Assembly (NCBI GenBank): GCA_963575745.1
Contig: CAUYUJ010015287.1
Location: forward strand, 214,711 to 278,710
DNA length: 64,000 nucleotides
Source of the DNA: Prorocentrum cordatum
Lineage: Eukaryota; Sar; Dinophyceae; Prorocentrales; Prorocentraceae
Reading direction: 5' to 3'
Shown here piece after piece: positions 1-10,610 of this stretch (the first letter of the stretch is position 1; the number at the start of each line of letters is the position of its first letter). Below the pieces are notes generated by a model that was not told where the DNA came from, did no database searches, and saw nothing but the letters and a program-made list of their open reading frames with translations. A program made the position numbers and the translations under genes.

Positions 1-138
1 AAAGTCAGGCCGTCGCATGTATGGGTACATGGATTGCTCCCCCCTGGGCTACTCGCCCCCATCGTCGCCCCCGAGCCGCGTGGCGCGGTGCGCGGACTCA
101 GGTGGCCCAGCAACGGTCGGCCACGCGCAGAGGGGGGT

Positions 139-264
139 AGGGCGGGGGAGGGGGGGAGGTTTCTTAGAAGCACCCCTGCTTAGAAGGCGCGGCCTTTATC
201 TATAGCATAAAGCCTGCGTCTCCTGAGAAGCAGCCTCCTTCCAAGAAGCCGTCCCCCCTCCCCC
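139..264. mobile_element. MITE-like fold-back element (family G, copy 1)
   Basis: A G-rich left end (GGGGGGAGG then TTCTTAGAAG) is mirrored by a right end reading GAAGCAGCCTCCTTCC then CCCCCCTCCCCC. The same termini occur in a better-preserved copy at 53726-53872, which identifies a dispersed family. There is no coding capacity, so a non-autonomous inverted-repeat element is inferred. Confidence 0.5.
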
Positions 265-463
265 ATACCCCCTTTGTGCGCGCCGCCACATCGGCGAGAA
301 CGTACGGTGCAAATGTGGAGCTGGCTGGCCAGCGGTGGTATTGCCTCGACCTGCGGTGCACCGTCGCTCTCCGCAGCGAGGTGCGCCGGGACGCCCGCCT
401 GGAGGGCACCGTTCGTTGCAGCCCCACCCAGACCTCCGACGTCGTGGTTTTGTGCACGGTTCA

Positions 464-637
464 CAGGCAACGATAGGGGGGGATAGGCATAGGGGGGGTG
501 CATCGACCCCCAGTCGCCAACTGGTCGCCGATAGGGGCCCTATTGTCCCAACCTGCCCAGGAAGCTGCGGATTCACTATCAGGGGCCTATTGCCGATGCA
601 TCCCCCCCTATGCCAGTCCCCCCTCGTCGTTGCCCCT
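464..637. mobile_element. Fold-back element with ~40-bp arms
   Basis: The left arm (from GGCAACGATAGGGG to GGGTGCATCG near 505) is the imperfect reverse complement of the right arm (from CGATGCATCCCCCC near 594 to GTTGCCCC near 635). The middle carries a smaller mirrored pair around AGGGGCCCTATTG and AGGGGCCTATTG. No ORF of merit is present. A MITE or other fold-back element is the likely explanation. Confidence 0.5.
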
Positions 638-814
638 CAACGGTGCGGCTCTCCAGAGGCCTCGACCCTTTCCCGGGGATAGGCACCTCATCCCCAACAC
701 TTGTGTTGACGCCCCCCAGAGGTCGATTCTGTTGTCCGAAACTGCGAATGTCCCACGGAGCTTCGACCCTGTAAGAGAGGCGCGTCTTCCGAGTTCTAGC
801 ATGCGACAACAAAG

Positions 815-895
815 TGCCGGCTGTTCCGTGCCGGGCATGCCTGTGCCCGTGCCGTGCCGTGCCCGCGTGCCGTGCCGTGCCCAAAGTCCCGGATG
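815..895. repeat. Degenerate CCGTG/CCGTGCC short tandem repeat
   Basis: The stretch is built of repeated CCGTG and CCGTGCC words. The flanking sequence (638-1020) shows no convincing gene; its long open frames run on both strands and look compositional. Confidence 0.5.
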
Positions 896-1026
896 CATCG
901 GTATTGTCAGCAGGAGGCGTTGTCAGCCTGCGGGAGTACGGGGGCGGTCGAGCTGATGTGGAGGAGACAGAGACGGGAGCAGGAGTGGGAGGAGGAGGAG
1001 GAGCAGGCAGGACCAATACCAGAAAT

Positions 1027-1240
1027 AGACGGAGGAGGAGGAGGAGGAGGAGGAGGAGGAGGACGCACGCACGCACGCACGGACGGACGGACGGACGGAC
1101 GCACGGACGGGATGAGGAGGGGGAGGAAGAGGATGAGGAGGAGGACGCAGAAGGAAGTGGAGGGGGTGGGAAACGGATAGGAAAGGAGGGAGGAGGAGAA
1201 GGAAGAAAGGAAGAAGTGAAGGGAGGAGGATAAGGAGGAT
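1027..1240. repeat. GGA-rich microsatellite with ACGC and ACGG tetranucleotide runs
   Basis: Perfect (GGA)n at 1031-1062 is followed by (CGCA)n and (CGGA)n, then degenerate GGA/GGAA purine-rich sequence. The apparent ORFs on both strands here encode only low-complexity repeats. Confidence 0.85.
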
Positions 1241-1390
1241 GAGTATGCGGTGGAGTGCGGATGAGAAGGAGGACAACGACGACTTGGAGAAGAAACGAGC
1301 AAATCCGCGAGGCGCGCCACAAGTTTATGTTTATGGTGTTATTTTCTTCTTCCATCCTCGCAGTCCCAAGCCCTCCCGCCTCCTCCTTCT

Positions 1391-1524
1391 TGGCATCGTT
1401 CGGACGTGTGCATTTCTCCTTGGCGAGGCCCATCCGGGAGCACGCTGGGGGGGGGGGGGGAAACAGCACACGAATCCGAAAAAACCGAAAAAAGTACGGA
1501 GAATGGACGTCCGAGCGATGGCGA
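1391..1524. mobile_element. Short MITE (family 5, copy 1)
   Basis: The left end GGCATCGTTCGGACGT is mirrored by the right end ACGTCCGAGCGATGGCGA. The same pair of ends bounds 37785-37914, and a left half-copy lies at 35227-35290. It is about 130 bp, has no coding capacity and contains a 12-G run. The downstream stretch 1525-1911 is GC-rich with no feature I can support. Confidence 0.55.
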
Positions 1525-1911
1525 GCATTCATCCAGCCTTCCCGCCGCCGCGCCCTCGCCCGCGCCGTCGCTCCCGCGGCCGCGCGCGCCGCGCGCGCCG
1601 AGCCGCCGCGGCAGGACGTGTCCGAGGAGTTCGGGGAAGCGCGGGGCAGCCTTCCCGGTCGGCCTTGGCCCGGCGCGGCCCGTCCCCAGACATGATGCCA
1701 GATATTTTTTAAGATGCTAGGCGCCAGCCCCCCTCATCGCTAGGCGACTGCGCTGGCGATGAGAGGCATAAGCGGGGGTTCCGTTGGAGCGGATTAGGCC
1801 ACCATGCAAGAGGAGGAGGTAGGAGGGACGCGGCCAGAGGAAAACAAGGACGGGGCGGGCGGCTCAGGGGTCAGAGCACCAGACATGCGATGGCCTGGAT
1901 TTTGCCATACG

Positions 1912-2206
1912 GGGTTCCCGGAAGTCCCCGCCCGTCCCCCCCAGGGGGGCCAGTCTTTCATCGTGGTAGTTCTTTGACGGCTCCGAGGCCCGGGAAGGGC
2001 CCCAGAGGCCGAAAATTGGAGAATGTCCCGTCCGGTTCAATTCACGACGCGAGCATGTATGGGCCCGCGTCGTGGAACGAAGTCTGGACTGGATGTCACC
2101 CGTTTTCGGCCTCTGGGGACCCTTGCCGGGCCCCGGGACCGTGAAAGAACGGACTGGGCTGAAAAGCTTGTCCTGGGGAAAGAAGGGTCGAGACTTCCAG
2201 GGACCG
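1912..2206. mobile_element. Long imperfect fold-back element
   Basis: Left-arm words (GGCCCGGGAAGGGCCCC, then AGAGGCCGAAAA) recur reverse-complemented in the right arm (TTTTCGGCCTCTGGGG, then CCGGGCCCCGGGA). The centre is a small hairpin near 2045-2075 around GACGCG/CGCGTC. The arms are roughly 140 bp. ORFs on both strands are mirror images of each other and are not genes. In 2207-2868 I see nothing supportable. Confidence 0.5.
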
Positions 2207-2869
2207 CGTGCTGAGATGATCAGGACTTCGCATGCCGCCCCCCTCAAAGAAAGTTGCTGTTATCCTCCGGCGCGCAGCGGTCGCTACCCGGGCCACCCCC
2301 GCCCCCTCCACCCACCCCACAGAACCGTAACGCCCCAGCCCGCCCAAGCGTTACCGTCACCCCAGGGCCCCTCCCCCCCGCACGGGTAACGACCGTTACC
2401 CAGAATGGCAAAAAAGGAACTCCTCCCCTCCCTCCCGTCCTTTCCTCTGCCCCTACAGTTGGGGCGCGAGAGTCAAGAAGAAAACCACCCCAGCTTTGGA
2501 AAGGTGTTCTTCGCGACTGGGCTACGCTACAGCGTCTTTCGTTCGGGTTATCTGCGTATTAAGCCTTGGGCCTTCGACGACAGGGCTCGTGATCTCGATC
2601 AACGTTCTTGCGGGCATGCTTCGACTGTAAGCCTCTTGCCAAGTGTGATAACATTACGCTAGCGAGGAACCCTACACACTTATAATATGTCTGGCGTGAT
2701 GATATCTGAAGTGAAAAATGCGACAATGATGCTGCTGGCCGTTGCCCCGCCGATACCGTTGGTGACGCCTGTCAAGCCTTGGCAGTGACGGTGGCAATGA
2801 TGAGAATGGCAATGATGATGACGATGGTGTTGGTGAAGATGGTGAATTTCGCGCGCGCAATAATGTGAC

Positions 2870-4160
2870 GAGCGCAGGGGCCACCCCCTGCGCACCCCCT
2901 GTGGTGTGGAGAAGGTGCCACGCGTGCCGCACCCCGCGACCCTGGGACGGATTGTGGTGTGGAGAAAGAGCCACGCCTGCCACGCCCCGCGACTCTGGGA
3001 CGGATAGAGACCGCAGTGAGGGACCACCCGCTGCGCACCACCTCTGGTGTGGAGAAAGTGCCGCGCCCGCTACGCCCCGTGACCCTGGGACGGATAGAGA
3101 CGACGGAGGGGGGCAACACCCTAAGCCCCCCCCGTGGTGTGGAGAAAGTGCCGCGCTTGCCACGCCCGGCGCCCCTGGGACGGACAGAGACCGCGGTGAG
3201 AGACCACCCCCTGCGCACACCCTGTGGTGTGGAGAAAGTGCCGCGCCTGCCGCGCCCCGCGACCTTTTGGACGGATAGGGGCCGCGGTGAGGGACCTCCC
3301 CCTACACACCCCCTGTGGTGTGGAGAAAGTGCCGCGCCTGCCGCGCCCCGCGACCTCAGGACGGATAGAGACGACGGAGGGGGACCACACCCTATGCACC
3401 CCCTTGTGGTGTGGAGAGAAGTGCCGCGCCTGCCGCGCCCCGCGGTGGGGAACCACACCCTACGCACCCTTGCGGCGTATAGAAAGTTCCACGCCTGCCA
3501 CGCCCCGCGACCCTGGGACGAATCGACACCGCGGTGAGGGACCACCCCATGCGCACCCTCCGTGGAGTGGAGAAGTGCCACGCCTGTCACGCCCCGCGAC
3601 CTTGAGACGGAGTGCCGCGCTTGCCGCGCCCCGCGACCTTGGGACGGGTAGAAACCGCGGTGGGGAACCGCCCACTGCGCATCCTTGTGGTGTGGAAAGA
3701 AGTGCCACGCCTGCCACGCCCCGCAACCCCCTGCGCACCCCCCGTGGCGCGGAGAAAGAAAGTGCCACGCCTGCCACGCCCCGCGACCCTGCGACGGATA
3801 GAGGCCGCGGTGAGGGACCATTTCTTGCGCACCCACTGCGGTGTGGAGAAAGTGCCACGCTTGCCACGCCACGCGACCCGAGGACGGATAGAGACCGCGG
3901 TGAGGGACCACCCGCTGCGCACCACCTCTGGTGTAGAGAAAGTGCCGCGCCTGCCGCGCCCCGCGACCCTGAGACGGATGAAGACCGCGGTGAGGCACCA
4001 CCCTTTGCGTACCCCCTGTGGCGCCAAGACAGTGACACGCCTGCCACGCTTTCCGACCCTGGCACGCATAGAGGCCGCGCTGAGAGACCACCCCTTGCAC
4101 ACCCCGTCTGTGTCGAGAAAGTGCCACGCCTGCCACGCTCTCCGACCCTACACGCCAGGC
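2870..4160. repeat. 90-bp tandem repeat array (about 14 units)
   Basis: The word GGTGTGGAGAAAGTGCC recurs at 2956, 3046, 3136, 3226 and about 3317, a 90-bp period, followed by more divergent units. Each unit also carries GACGGATAGAGACCGCGGTG and CCCCCTGCGCACCCCC. Because 90 is divisible by three, most frames stay open on both strands, giving spurious proteins of 347 aa (+) and 492 aa (-) with 30-residue repeats. I treat it as a satellite. In 4161-4626 nothing else is evident. Confidence 0.85.
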
Positions 4161-4626
4161 GTGCACTTGCGTTGTATGGTGTATGTGTATGCGAACGTGT
4201 GCATGCGAGAGGCTGTATGTACACGCGTGTCTCATGTATATGCCGTGCATGTGTTTCGCGTGGGTGAGGGAGGAAGGAGGAGGAAGGGAGGAAGGAGACG
4301 CGGGTGCGACGCAGCAAGGAAGAAAACCATAACCCCACTAAGGATGTAGGAAAAAATGATTAAAAAAAAAAACAAGTGCACGTGTACATGCATGCATGGT
4401 TTGCGCTTCCGTAGCCACCGAGGCTCGAATCTAGAAGTCCTTCTTTGACATGAACTAGAGCCAGGCATTCAAAAGTTACGCATCCACAGCTTGAGATTTC
4501 TTCGGTTTCATCCTCCCCCTCCCCGCCCCTCCCATGCAAGCATCTGGCGTCGCGGCTCCGTCACGATGGCTCCCCAGAGGGCCGGACCCCTTCCCCGAGA
4601 GACCGCCTTCTTATCCTCAGCCTTAC

Positions 4627-5289
4627 GTCGGGCCTGTCCCTCTACAGGAAGAATATGCCCAAATAGTCAAAAAATGATCAGGGGACGATTTTCCCCAATC
4701 AGTGCTTGCACTGAAGGGGTCCTCGCGGATGTTGAAGGATTTGGCGAAAGTGCCCCGCCGATTTTGGTCGCACGCTGGGTTCCCGGGTTCCTGGGTTCCC
4801 AGTTCCGGGTTCCTGGGTTCCCGCTTCCGGGTTCCGGGCCGATTTCGGGTTCCGGGCCGATTTCGGAGGGCGGCGAGGTTCTCGGGTTCCCGGGTTCCTG
4901 GTCGATCTTCTTATCGATCGGTCTCACCGTCGATTTCATTACCGACTTCCCGATCGATCTCACAATCGATCTCATTATCAATCTCACAAGCGATCTCACT
5001 AGAGATCGGATGAGCGATCTCGCGATCGATCTCACTATAGATCTCATTGAATCGATGTCGTTCTCGGTCTCACGATCGACCTTACCATCGTCCTCACTAT
5101 CGATTCCACTATCGATCTCATTATCGATGTCACAATCGATCTCAAGATCCATAGTATCAATTCTCAAATCATCCACTGATTGGGGTTTTCTCAGGTGTAA
5201 TTTCGATTATTTCTGACGTGTTTTTAAGCATTTGTTTGGGGTATATATTTTTTCCATCCAAAATCCGCCTATAGGGAAACATGCCCGAC
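4627..5289. mobile_element. MITE-1 copy A, expanded by internal repeats
   Basis: The left terminus GTCGGGCCTGTCCCTCTACA and the right terminus ending ACATGCCCGAC are inverted copies of each other. The interior keeps the family word GGGGACGATTTT near 4681. The element is swollen to 663 bp by two internal low-complexity tracts: GGGTTCCTGGGTTCC repeats (about 4778-4895) and ATCGATCTCAC-type repeats (about 4905-5155). Other copies are near 145-190 bp. Confidence 0.7.
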
Positions 5290-5390
5290 CTAACCCCAGC
5301 CCCAGGGCCCCGGCGAAAGGCCCCTCAGCCGAAGGTTGACAAGCATCTCCCGCCGTGCTTTCCGGACGGCGCGAGGAGGTCTGGGCTTCA

Positions 5391-5547
5391 GTCGTGCCTG
5401 TCCCTCTACAGGAGGACTATCCCAAAATAGTCAGAGAATCGTAGGGGGGCGACTTTTTGTTTGATTCTTGTTGGAGCAGTTTGGAGCATGCTTTGGCTAT
5501 GTGTGAGTTCTCCTCCAAAAGCCGCCTGTATGGGGGACATGCCCGAC
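5391..5547. mobile_element. MITE-1 copy B
   Basis: The ends GTCGTGCCTGTCCCTCTACA and GGGGGACATGCCCGAC form the family inverted repeat. The interior has AATAGTCAGAGAATCG and a GGCGACTTTTT word matching the other copies. It lies only about 100 bp from copy A in the same orientation. In 5548-6007 there is only a diverged duplicated fragment around AATCCAATCTGCT (about 5860 and 5938). Confidence 0.75.
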
Positions 5548-6007
5548 CTGAGGTCTGGGCCACTCCCCTGCTCCGGAGACTCGCCTCGGGCCTGCGGGGC
5601 GCCCAGGAGAGGGAAAACGCGGGCGGAGGGGATCCGGGCCTCCCGGGCAGGGTCAGTACGCTAGGTTCGCGTCGCGCCGACTGGCGGCGAGGCCCAGTGC
5701 GCGCGTTCAAGGTTGAACGCCGCCCGTGGCCCATTCTCGGAACGGCCGACCGTTCAAGCTTGAACGATCCCCTCGGTGTCAGGAACCAACGCCGAGCGTC
5801 ACGACACGAACTTGCCGTACACGCTGGTCGTTGAAGGCAGGCGTTTCTGGGCTCCCAGATCCAATCTGCTTCAAGCGCCCTCCTACTTCAAGAATCGAGA
5901 TGCTGGTGTTGTGTCTCGTTGTTCTCTGGGAGGGCCTGAATCCAATCTGCTCTATATCTCCCTTCCTACTTCAGGTTCTTACCTACCTCTTCCGACCGAC
6001 GTGTTCG

Positions 6008-6170
6008 GAGGATTGCGCCGCACCGCCGGTGCATCGTCGGTGCGGCTCCGTGCGGAGCCCGATGTTCTCAACGCAGACGTCGCCGAGGCATCGCTGGCGT
6101 CGTCGATGCATCACCGATGCATCTGCGATGCACTGCCGATGCGGCGCGATCCTCCGACCCCGTGCCTACG
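6008..6170. mobile_element. GATGCATCGGC fold-back element (family 2), copy 1
   Basis: It starts with GCGCCGCACCGCCGGTGC and ends GATGCGGCGCGATCCTCC followed by GACCCCGTGCCTAC. The middle carries the family word CGGAGCCCGATGTTCTC and ACGCAGACGTCGCC. A partial duplicate unit (GATGCATCGACGAAGCTCAAG, 6300-6345; GATGCATCGGCGAAGCTCAAG, 6950-6990) lies downstream. The rest of 6171-7245 holds nothing else I can support. Confidence 0.6.
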
Positions 6171-7245
6171 CCCTCGAACCCGGTGGGGGAGGCCTGCAGG
6201 GGAGCGGGCCCAGGCTGGGCTGCGCGGCAGAGGGGGCGGAGGGCCAGGCCGCCCGAGGGGGTGCGAAGCGGACGGGGCCGCCGGATCGCGCCGCATCGCC
6301 GATGCATCGACGAAGCTCAAGCGGTGGCGACGCGGTCTGCTTCCAAACGCAGGGTTTCGCCCGTATCGGACGGTAGGGGCCTGCGGCCCATGCCGCCGCC
6401 GTGCCTTGGCAAAGCCCAGGGGGGCACGCGGGAAGCCCTGTAGGGGGGCACAGGGGAAGCCCCCGGGAGATTTGAGAGCGAGGGGTCGCGGGCCCCTGAA
6501 AGATTTTTGTCGGAGGTGGATAGACCTCCTACCCTGTCACGTCGATTGAGGAATTGGCCGTTTTCGGTTCGCGAGAGGGCGTCGCGGCCGTCATTTTTGC
6601 GGGTCCAGGTTCGTCGGTCTCGGTCCCAGGCCGTTTTCATCAAGGGGAGGTTTACTAAAGGGAGGTTTGTCCACCGCCGATTTTTCAGGCGTGGGGAGCG
6701 AGGCGGATTGGGCCCAGGACCTGAGGACACGCCCACTCCGTGCCCAGTGGCACGGTGGCGGATCTAATGGTAATGGCGGTCGGCCCATCCTGCCACCGTG
6801 CTTGGGTTGTGGGTGCGAAGCCCATTGGATATTCGCTGGGATCTCGTGGGGAGCCTCTCGTGGGCCTCTTGGCGGCAGTTTTGAGGCCTCTAGTTGGCCG
6901 TTGTGGGGCCTCTTTGGGGCCTCTTGGGGGCTTCTTGGGGCCTCTACCGATGCATCGGCGAAGCTCAAGCAATGGCGACGCGTCCTGAATCGCCTGCATC
7001 AAGGGAGGAAAAAACACTCACCCCGATCCTCATGATTGGCGTTTGCGAAATGGCCATGGGCGTTTGTTAAACAGCCATGCCCTGCTCGATTCCTGCCTTG
7101 GGTGCGTTTACTTGACGGATTCGCTTGTGGAAGTGTTTATTATGAGGGATGGTTCATGTCCTCTTAGAAGAGTTCTGGTTGAGACAGTATTGGTTTAATC
7201 AAACGGCGTTCTGTTCTAAAACCACTGGTGATCTTCTTGGTTCAT

Positions 7246-7455
7246 TGTTTTGCCGATCGGCGCGGGTATCGCACCCCTCCTCCCCCCCCCATGGAGTGGA
7301 TCTTGGCTGTATGGGGCGCCTGCTTCGAGCAGGTGGAGTCTCCCCCATAATGGGCGCCCTGTTGCAAACAGCCGCGTTAAGCAGAGGTCCAGAGCCAACC
7401 CCCCCCACTCCCCCCCTCCTTCTGCCCAGTGTCGAAACGCCGAAAAAGAAAACGA
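7246..7455. repeat. Dispersed ~210-bp repeat, copy 1
   Basis: The segment from TTGCCGATCGGCGCGGG to CAGTGTCGAAACGCCGAA recurs at 35598-35803 with about the same spacing of internal words (GGATCTTGGCTGT, TGCAAACAG). No ORF is conserved between copies, so it is probably a mobile or duplicated non-coding element. Confidence 0.6.
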
Positions 7456-7584
7456 TCACCTGTTCCTGTTCTTAGAATTCTCCTGTGTTCTACGAACATT
7501 TCGTTGTAGGCTTATTTGAATGCTGGGACGGTCGAACCCTGCCCAAGAAGCGGCTCGATGTGGGAACTGAACTTTTCCGCGTCT

Positions 7585-7660
7585 GCGTCGCCGGTGCAGC
7601 GGCGACGTCGCCGATGCAGCAGCGGTGCGGCGCGGATCCTGTTTCCCAATCTGCACTGGC
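7585..7660. repeat. Fragment of family 2 fold-back element
   Basis: The words GTCGCCGGTGCAGCGGCGAC and TCGCCGATGCAGCAGCGG and the end GGTGCGGCGCGGATCC match family 2 interior and right-end sequence. The fragment lacks a clear left terminus. The rest of 7456-8010 shows nothing I can support. Confidence 0.4.
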
Positions 7661-8014
7661 CCCAATGCCGTGCTGTGTTCTCGAAGTGGACCCCCAGAGG
7701 TCTGGACCCCCCCTCCTCGGCGGGATATCCCGAGCCTTGCTGTTCGACGGTCCTGGGGCTTGCCGAGGGCCCCCAGAGAACGATAATTGCCAAACACCGT
7801 CCATCCGCATTTTTTCGCGACGCGATGGGGTCTGGGCATTATTCGGATCCCATTGGAGCGACGCCCAAGAACGCGTTCGCCCTCACGGGCGGTGGCGCGT
7901 CGGCTGCCCGCGTGTAGGCGCAAGCGCAAGCGCCTTCGCTCAAGCGTGGCGTGTCACGCTAGCCGCCCAGGTGAGCCACCGCGCAAGATCGCCATGCCAT
8001 CGCGCGCAAGACCC

Positions 8015-8071
8015 GGAGGAGGAGGAGGAGGAGGAGGAGGAGGAGGAGGAGGAGGAGGAGGAGGAGGAGGG
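8015..8071. repeat. (GGA)n microsatellite
   Basis: An almost perfect run of about 19 GGA units. Overlapping ORFs here encode poly-Gly, poly-Glu or poly-Arg on one strand and poly-Ser or poly-Pro on the other, as expected of a microsatellite. Confidence 0.95.
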
Positions 8072-8094
8072 TCCAGGACGCTCAGATGGGAGCG

Positions 8095-8252
8095 GAGCAG
8101 CTGGGGTCGGAGGATAGCACCGCATCGCCGAGGCATCGGCGGTGCGGCTCGATGCGGGGCCCGATGCTCTCCACCCCGGCGGCGCCGGTGCACCGCCGAC
8201 GCTGCCGATGCCTCGGCGGTGCGGCGCGATCCTGCGGCCCCACCTGTGCTCG
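8095..8252. mobile_element. Family 2 fold-back element, copy 2
   Basis: The left end GGGGTCGGAGGATAGCACCG mirrors the right end GGTGCGGCGCGATCCTGCGG then CCCC. The middle is the family core GCGGCTCGATGCGGGGCCCG, ATGCTCTCCACC. It abuts the GGA microsatellite at 8015-8071. Confidence 0.65.
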
Positions 8253-8454
8253 GGCCCCGTGCGGGAGGCCTCGGGTGAGATGCCGCGCATCTGCGTCGCT
8301 CCTCCGCACGGGGGCCTTGCGCACCCCCGCCGCGGCCAGGTCCCGGCGCCGGCATCGAGGTGGCCCTGACGGACTCCCCCTGCGCGCGTATCGCCGCGGA
8401 CTCGTCGGGCGCTTCTCGCCGCTCTTCGAACGTGTTGGCTGGCTCTTGTCTGAA

Positions 8455-8597
8455 GTCGGGCATGTCCCTCTACAGGAGGGATGTTCAAAAATTGTCCAAA
8501 AATAGTCAGGGGACGATCTTTGTTAGTATGTTTGAACATGTTTGGGATATTGTTTGATTTTTCGTCCCAAATCCGCCTGTAGTAGGACATGCCCGAC
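8455..8597. mobile_element. MITE-1 copy C
   Basis: A 143-bp copy with ends GTCGGGCATGTCCCTCTACA and TAGGACATGCCCGAC. The interior reads CCAAAAATAGTCAGGGGACG then ATCTTTG, and near the right end CAAATCCGCCTGTAG. This is one of the most intact copies and a good consensus seed. The stretch 8598-8885 shows no gene. Confidence 0.8.
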
Positions 8598-8885
8598 CTA
8601 ACTCTTGTTGGGTATCGCCAGGTCCCCTGGTAGGGGCAGCCCGTCAGCGATGGGGCCCCAAAGCCAACAAATACGCCAGAATCACGAAACCAGGACTGCC
8701 GTAGTTTCCGTGTTTTCGGGCGACGGTTGCACAGTAAGTGGCACGGGTGGGGGAGGCGTCCCAAACACACCGCTAAACCATGTCCCACTAAACCCAGTCC
8801 TGCTGATGCCCGATCTTGGAGGTTGCCGTCGGCTCTTGGAGGTGTTCCTTGAAGAAGGCAAAGCGGCACAAACAGAAACGTTCAG

Positions 8886-9012
8886 GGTTCTGCGCGGATT
8901 TCATGGATCGGCGTTGGACCGCCCTGGCAGCACCTCCATCCCGGACCTGGCGCGCTCCGCCAGGGAGGGGGGCCAGCGCCTATCCAGGAAGTCCGCGCTT
9001 TGCGCGGACCTG
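8886..9012. mobile_element. MITE-3 core, copy 1
   Basis: The left word TGCGCGGATTTCATGGATCG then GCGTTGGACC is mirrored by GGCCAGCGCC then CAGGAAGTCCGCGCTTTGCG. Similar cores occur at 19130-19285 and 49159-49355. The outer terminal repeats of the 49-kb copy are not visible here. Confidence 0.5.
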
Positions 9013-9025
9013 CAAAAGTTCATAT

Positions 9026-9100
9026 ATTCATATATATATATATATATATATCTCCTCCTCCTCCTCCTCCTCCTCCTCCTCCTCCTCCTCCTCCTCCTCC
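9026..9100. repeat. (AT)n followed by (CTC)n microsatellites
   Basis: An AT dinucleotide run (9030-9050) passes directly into a CTC run (9051-9100) at the edge of a MITE-3 core. The stretch 9101-10392 has TC-rich sequence, then several short overlapping open frames (9558-10111). None has a recognisable domain, so I call no gene there. Confidence 0.9.
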
Positions 9101-10392
9101 TAAACCAGATACCTCCGGAACCTTTCAAAGCAATCCACATCCTCCACACCGTCCTCTCTCGTTCGCCCCCTCCTCCCCTCCCTCATCCGCGTCCCTCTCC
9201 CTCTCCTCATCCTCCTCTTCGTACTGCTTCCCCTCTTTCCTCCCTCTCTACCCTTGCTCTTCCCCAATCGTGCTAGTGATCTTATATCTAACAGCAAGCC
9301 ATCGTCGGGATTTTTTGCTTGTTCAGGTTAGGAGAAGGTATGCCCAGGATAATGTGCTGCTGCAGATGATCCTAGCGTTGTGCGCGCGTGGGTAAGCATG
9401 TGTGGGCGTGTGTGCGTGTGCGTGATTGGTGCGCAAGGGGTCTCCGTGTCCCCACACTCCGTGGTCTCGGATAAGCATTCTTCCTGACCAGTTACACGGA
9501 GATTGCCAGAATCGTTCAATGCAGATTCCCTAGTTTTGCCGAACAGCCCTGCCGACGATGCATTACCAGTTTCTTGTTATTGCTGTCTATGTGTTTCTCA
9601 AGCTGATTGGCATTCTTGCGTATATGTCGACAGCAGGTGCGGAGCTACCCCACGCATCGCCGCAACGATTCTGCCGACCCGCTTTCGGTGACGCTTCTTG
9701 TCGCCAACGCCCATCATGCCAGGACGAGAGCTCCAAGTCGAACGGCTCCACTTCGGAGATCAAGCGATTATTGGTCGGCTCGTGTCTGCATGATTCTGCA
9801 AGGGTTGAATTATTCAGTTTGGGTTGTGTCGTCTTGTGCGAGGCAGCACGCGCGCGAGATTATACCGAAGAGCCTCAGCAGTGGCGGAGTTGGAGGAGGA
9901 AGGGGATCAGCAGGAGCAGGATGATCATGAAGATGCCGTTTCTGATCAAGCCAGTATGGACAATTTTGGGCAGCGTGGGTGCAGCATGGAATTCGGTCAC
10001 TGTCTAACCAGAGCTAGCAGAAGCCGTATTGATGTTTTCTGTTGTGGTCACCGTTTTCTCTGGCTTGGAGAGGTGCGGGCAGGTCCAGACGAGGGGATGA
10101 CGTCAGGGTGATGGTGCGTCGACGATTCGGGTGACGACGACGATGCGGCTGAGAAGGACGCGGCGGAAGCAGGATTTGGGCCAGTCCAGCCCCGATCGAT
10201 GCAACAGCTGCGCTGCGTCATAGGCCTGGCCACGTGACGGGCGCTCGCGGGCGGTGCTCCCGGCCGTGCGCTTCTGCAGGGAGGCCTCCCCGCGCCCGTC
10301 GGCCCGCAGCCCTGGCAGGGCCGGCCCCGAAGCAGGCCCCAGCACAGGCCCCGAGTGAGCCGACCGCCGCCCCGGCGTCGCCCTCTCTCCCT

Positions 10393-10449
10393 CCTCCTCC
10401 TCCTCCTCCTCCTCCTCCTGCTCCTCCTCCTCCTCCTCCTCCTCCTCCT
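10393..10449. repeat. (TCC)n microsatellite upstream of the LINE-like element
   Basis: A run of CTC/TCC units broken by two CTG interruptions, 160 bp upstream of the first endonuclease motif at 10611. Confidence 0.95.
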
Positions 10450-10610
10450 AGCCCCCCGCGCTCAGGAATCTCCTGCACTGGGGCTGGACTGCATGCAGCC
10501 TCCCGAGAACCGTACCTCGTGCTAAAGGCTGGCGGCTCCCCTAGGCCAGCCTTCCTCCGCTTACATCTTGTGTCCAATGTTATGCTTGCTCTGTGTCCTT
10601 GTTGACCAGC

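Noticed and set aside
579-1532. 317-aa minus-strand Pro/Ser/Leu-rich ORF
   Set aside because: It crosses a GGA microsatellite and GC-rich repeats with no domain-like segment.
2772-4250. 492-aa minus-strand ORF
   Set aside because: It is generated by the 90-bp tandem repeat and mirrored by plus-strand frames; no independent coding signal.
4405-4440. Possible further DinoSL relic (CCGTAGCCACCGAGGCTCGAA)
   Set aside because: Only about 15 of 21 positions match, with a four-base mismatch block in the most conserved part, and no gene follows.
4408-4450. tRNA-like T-loop word GGCTCGAATC
   Set aside because: No acceptor stem, D-arm or anticodon arm can be placed around it.
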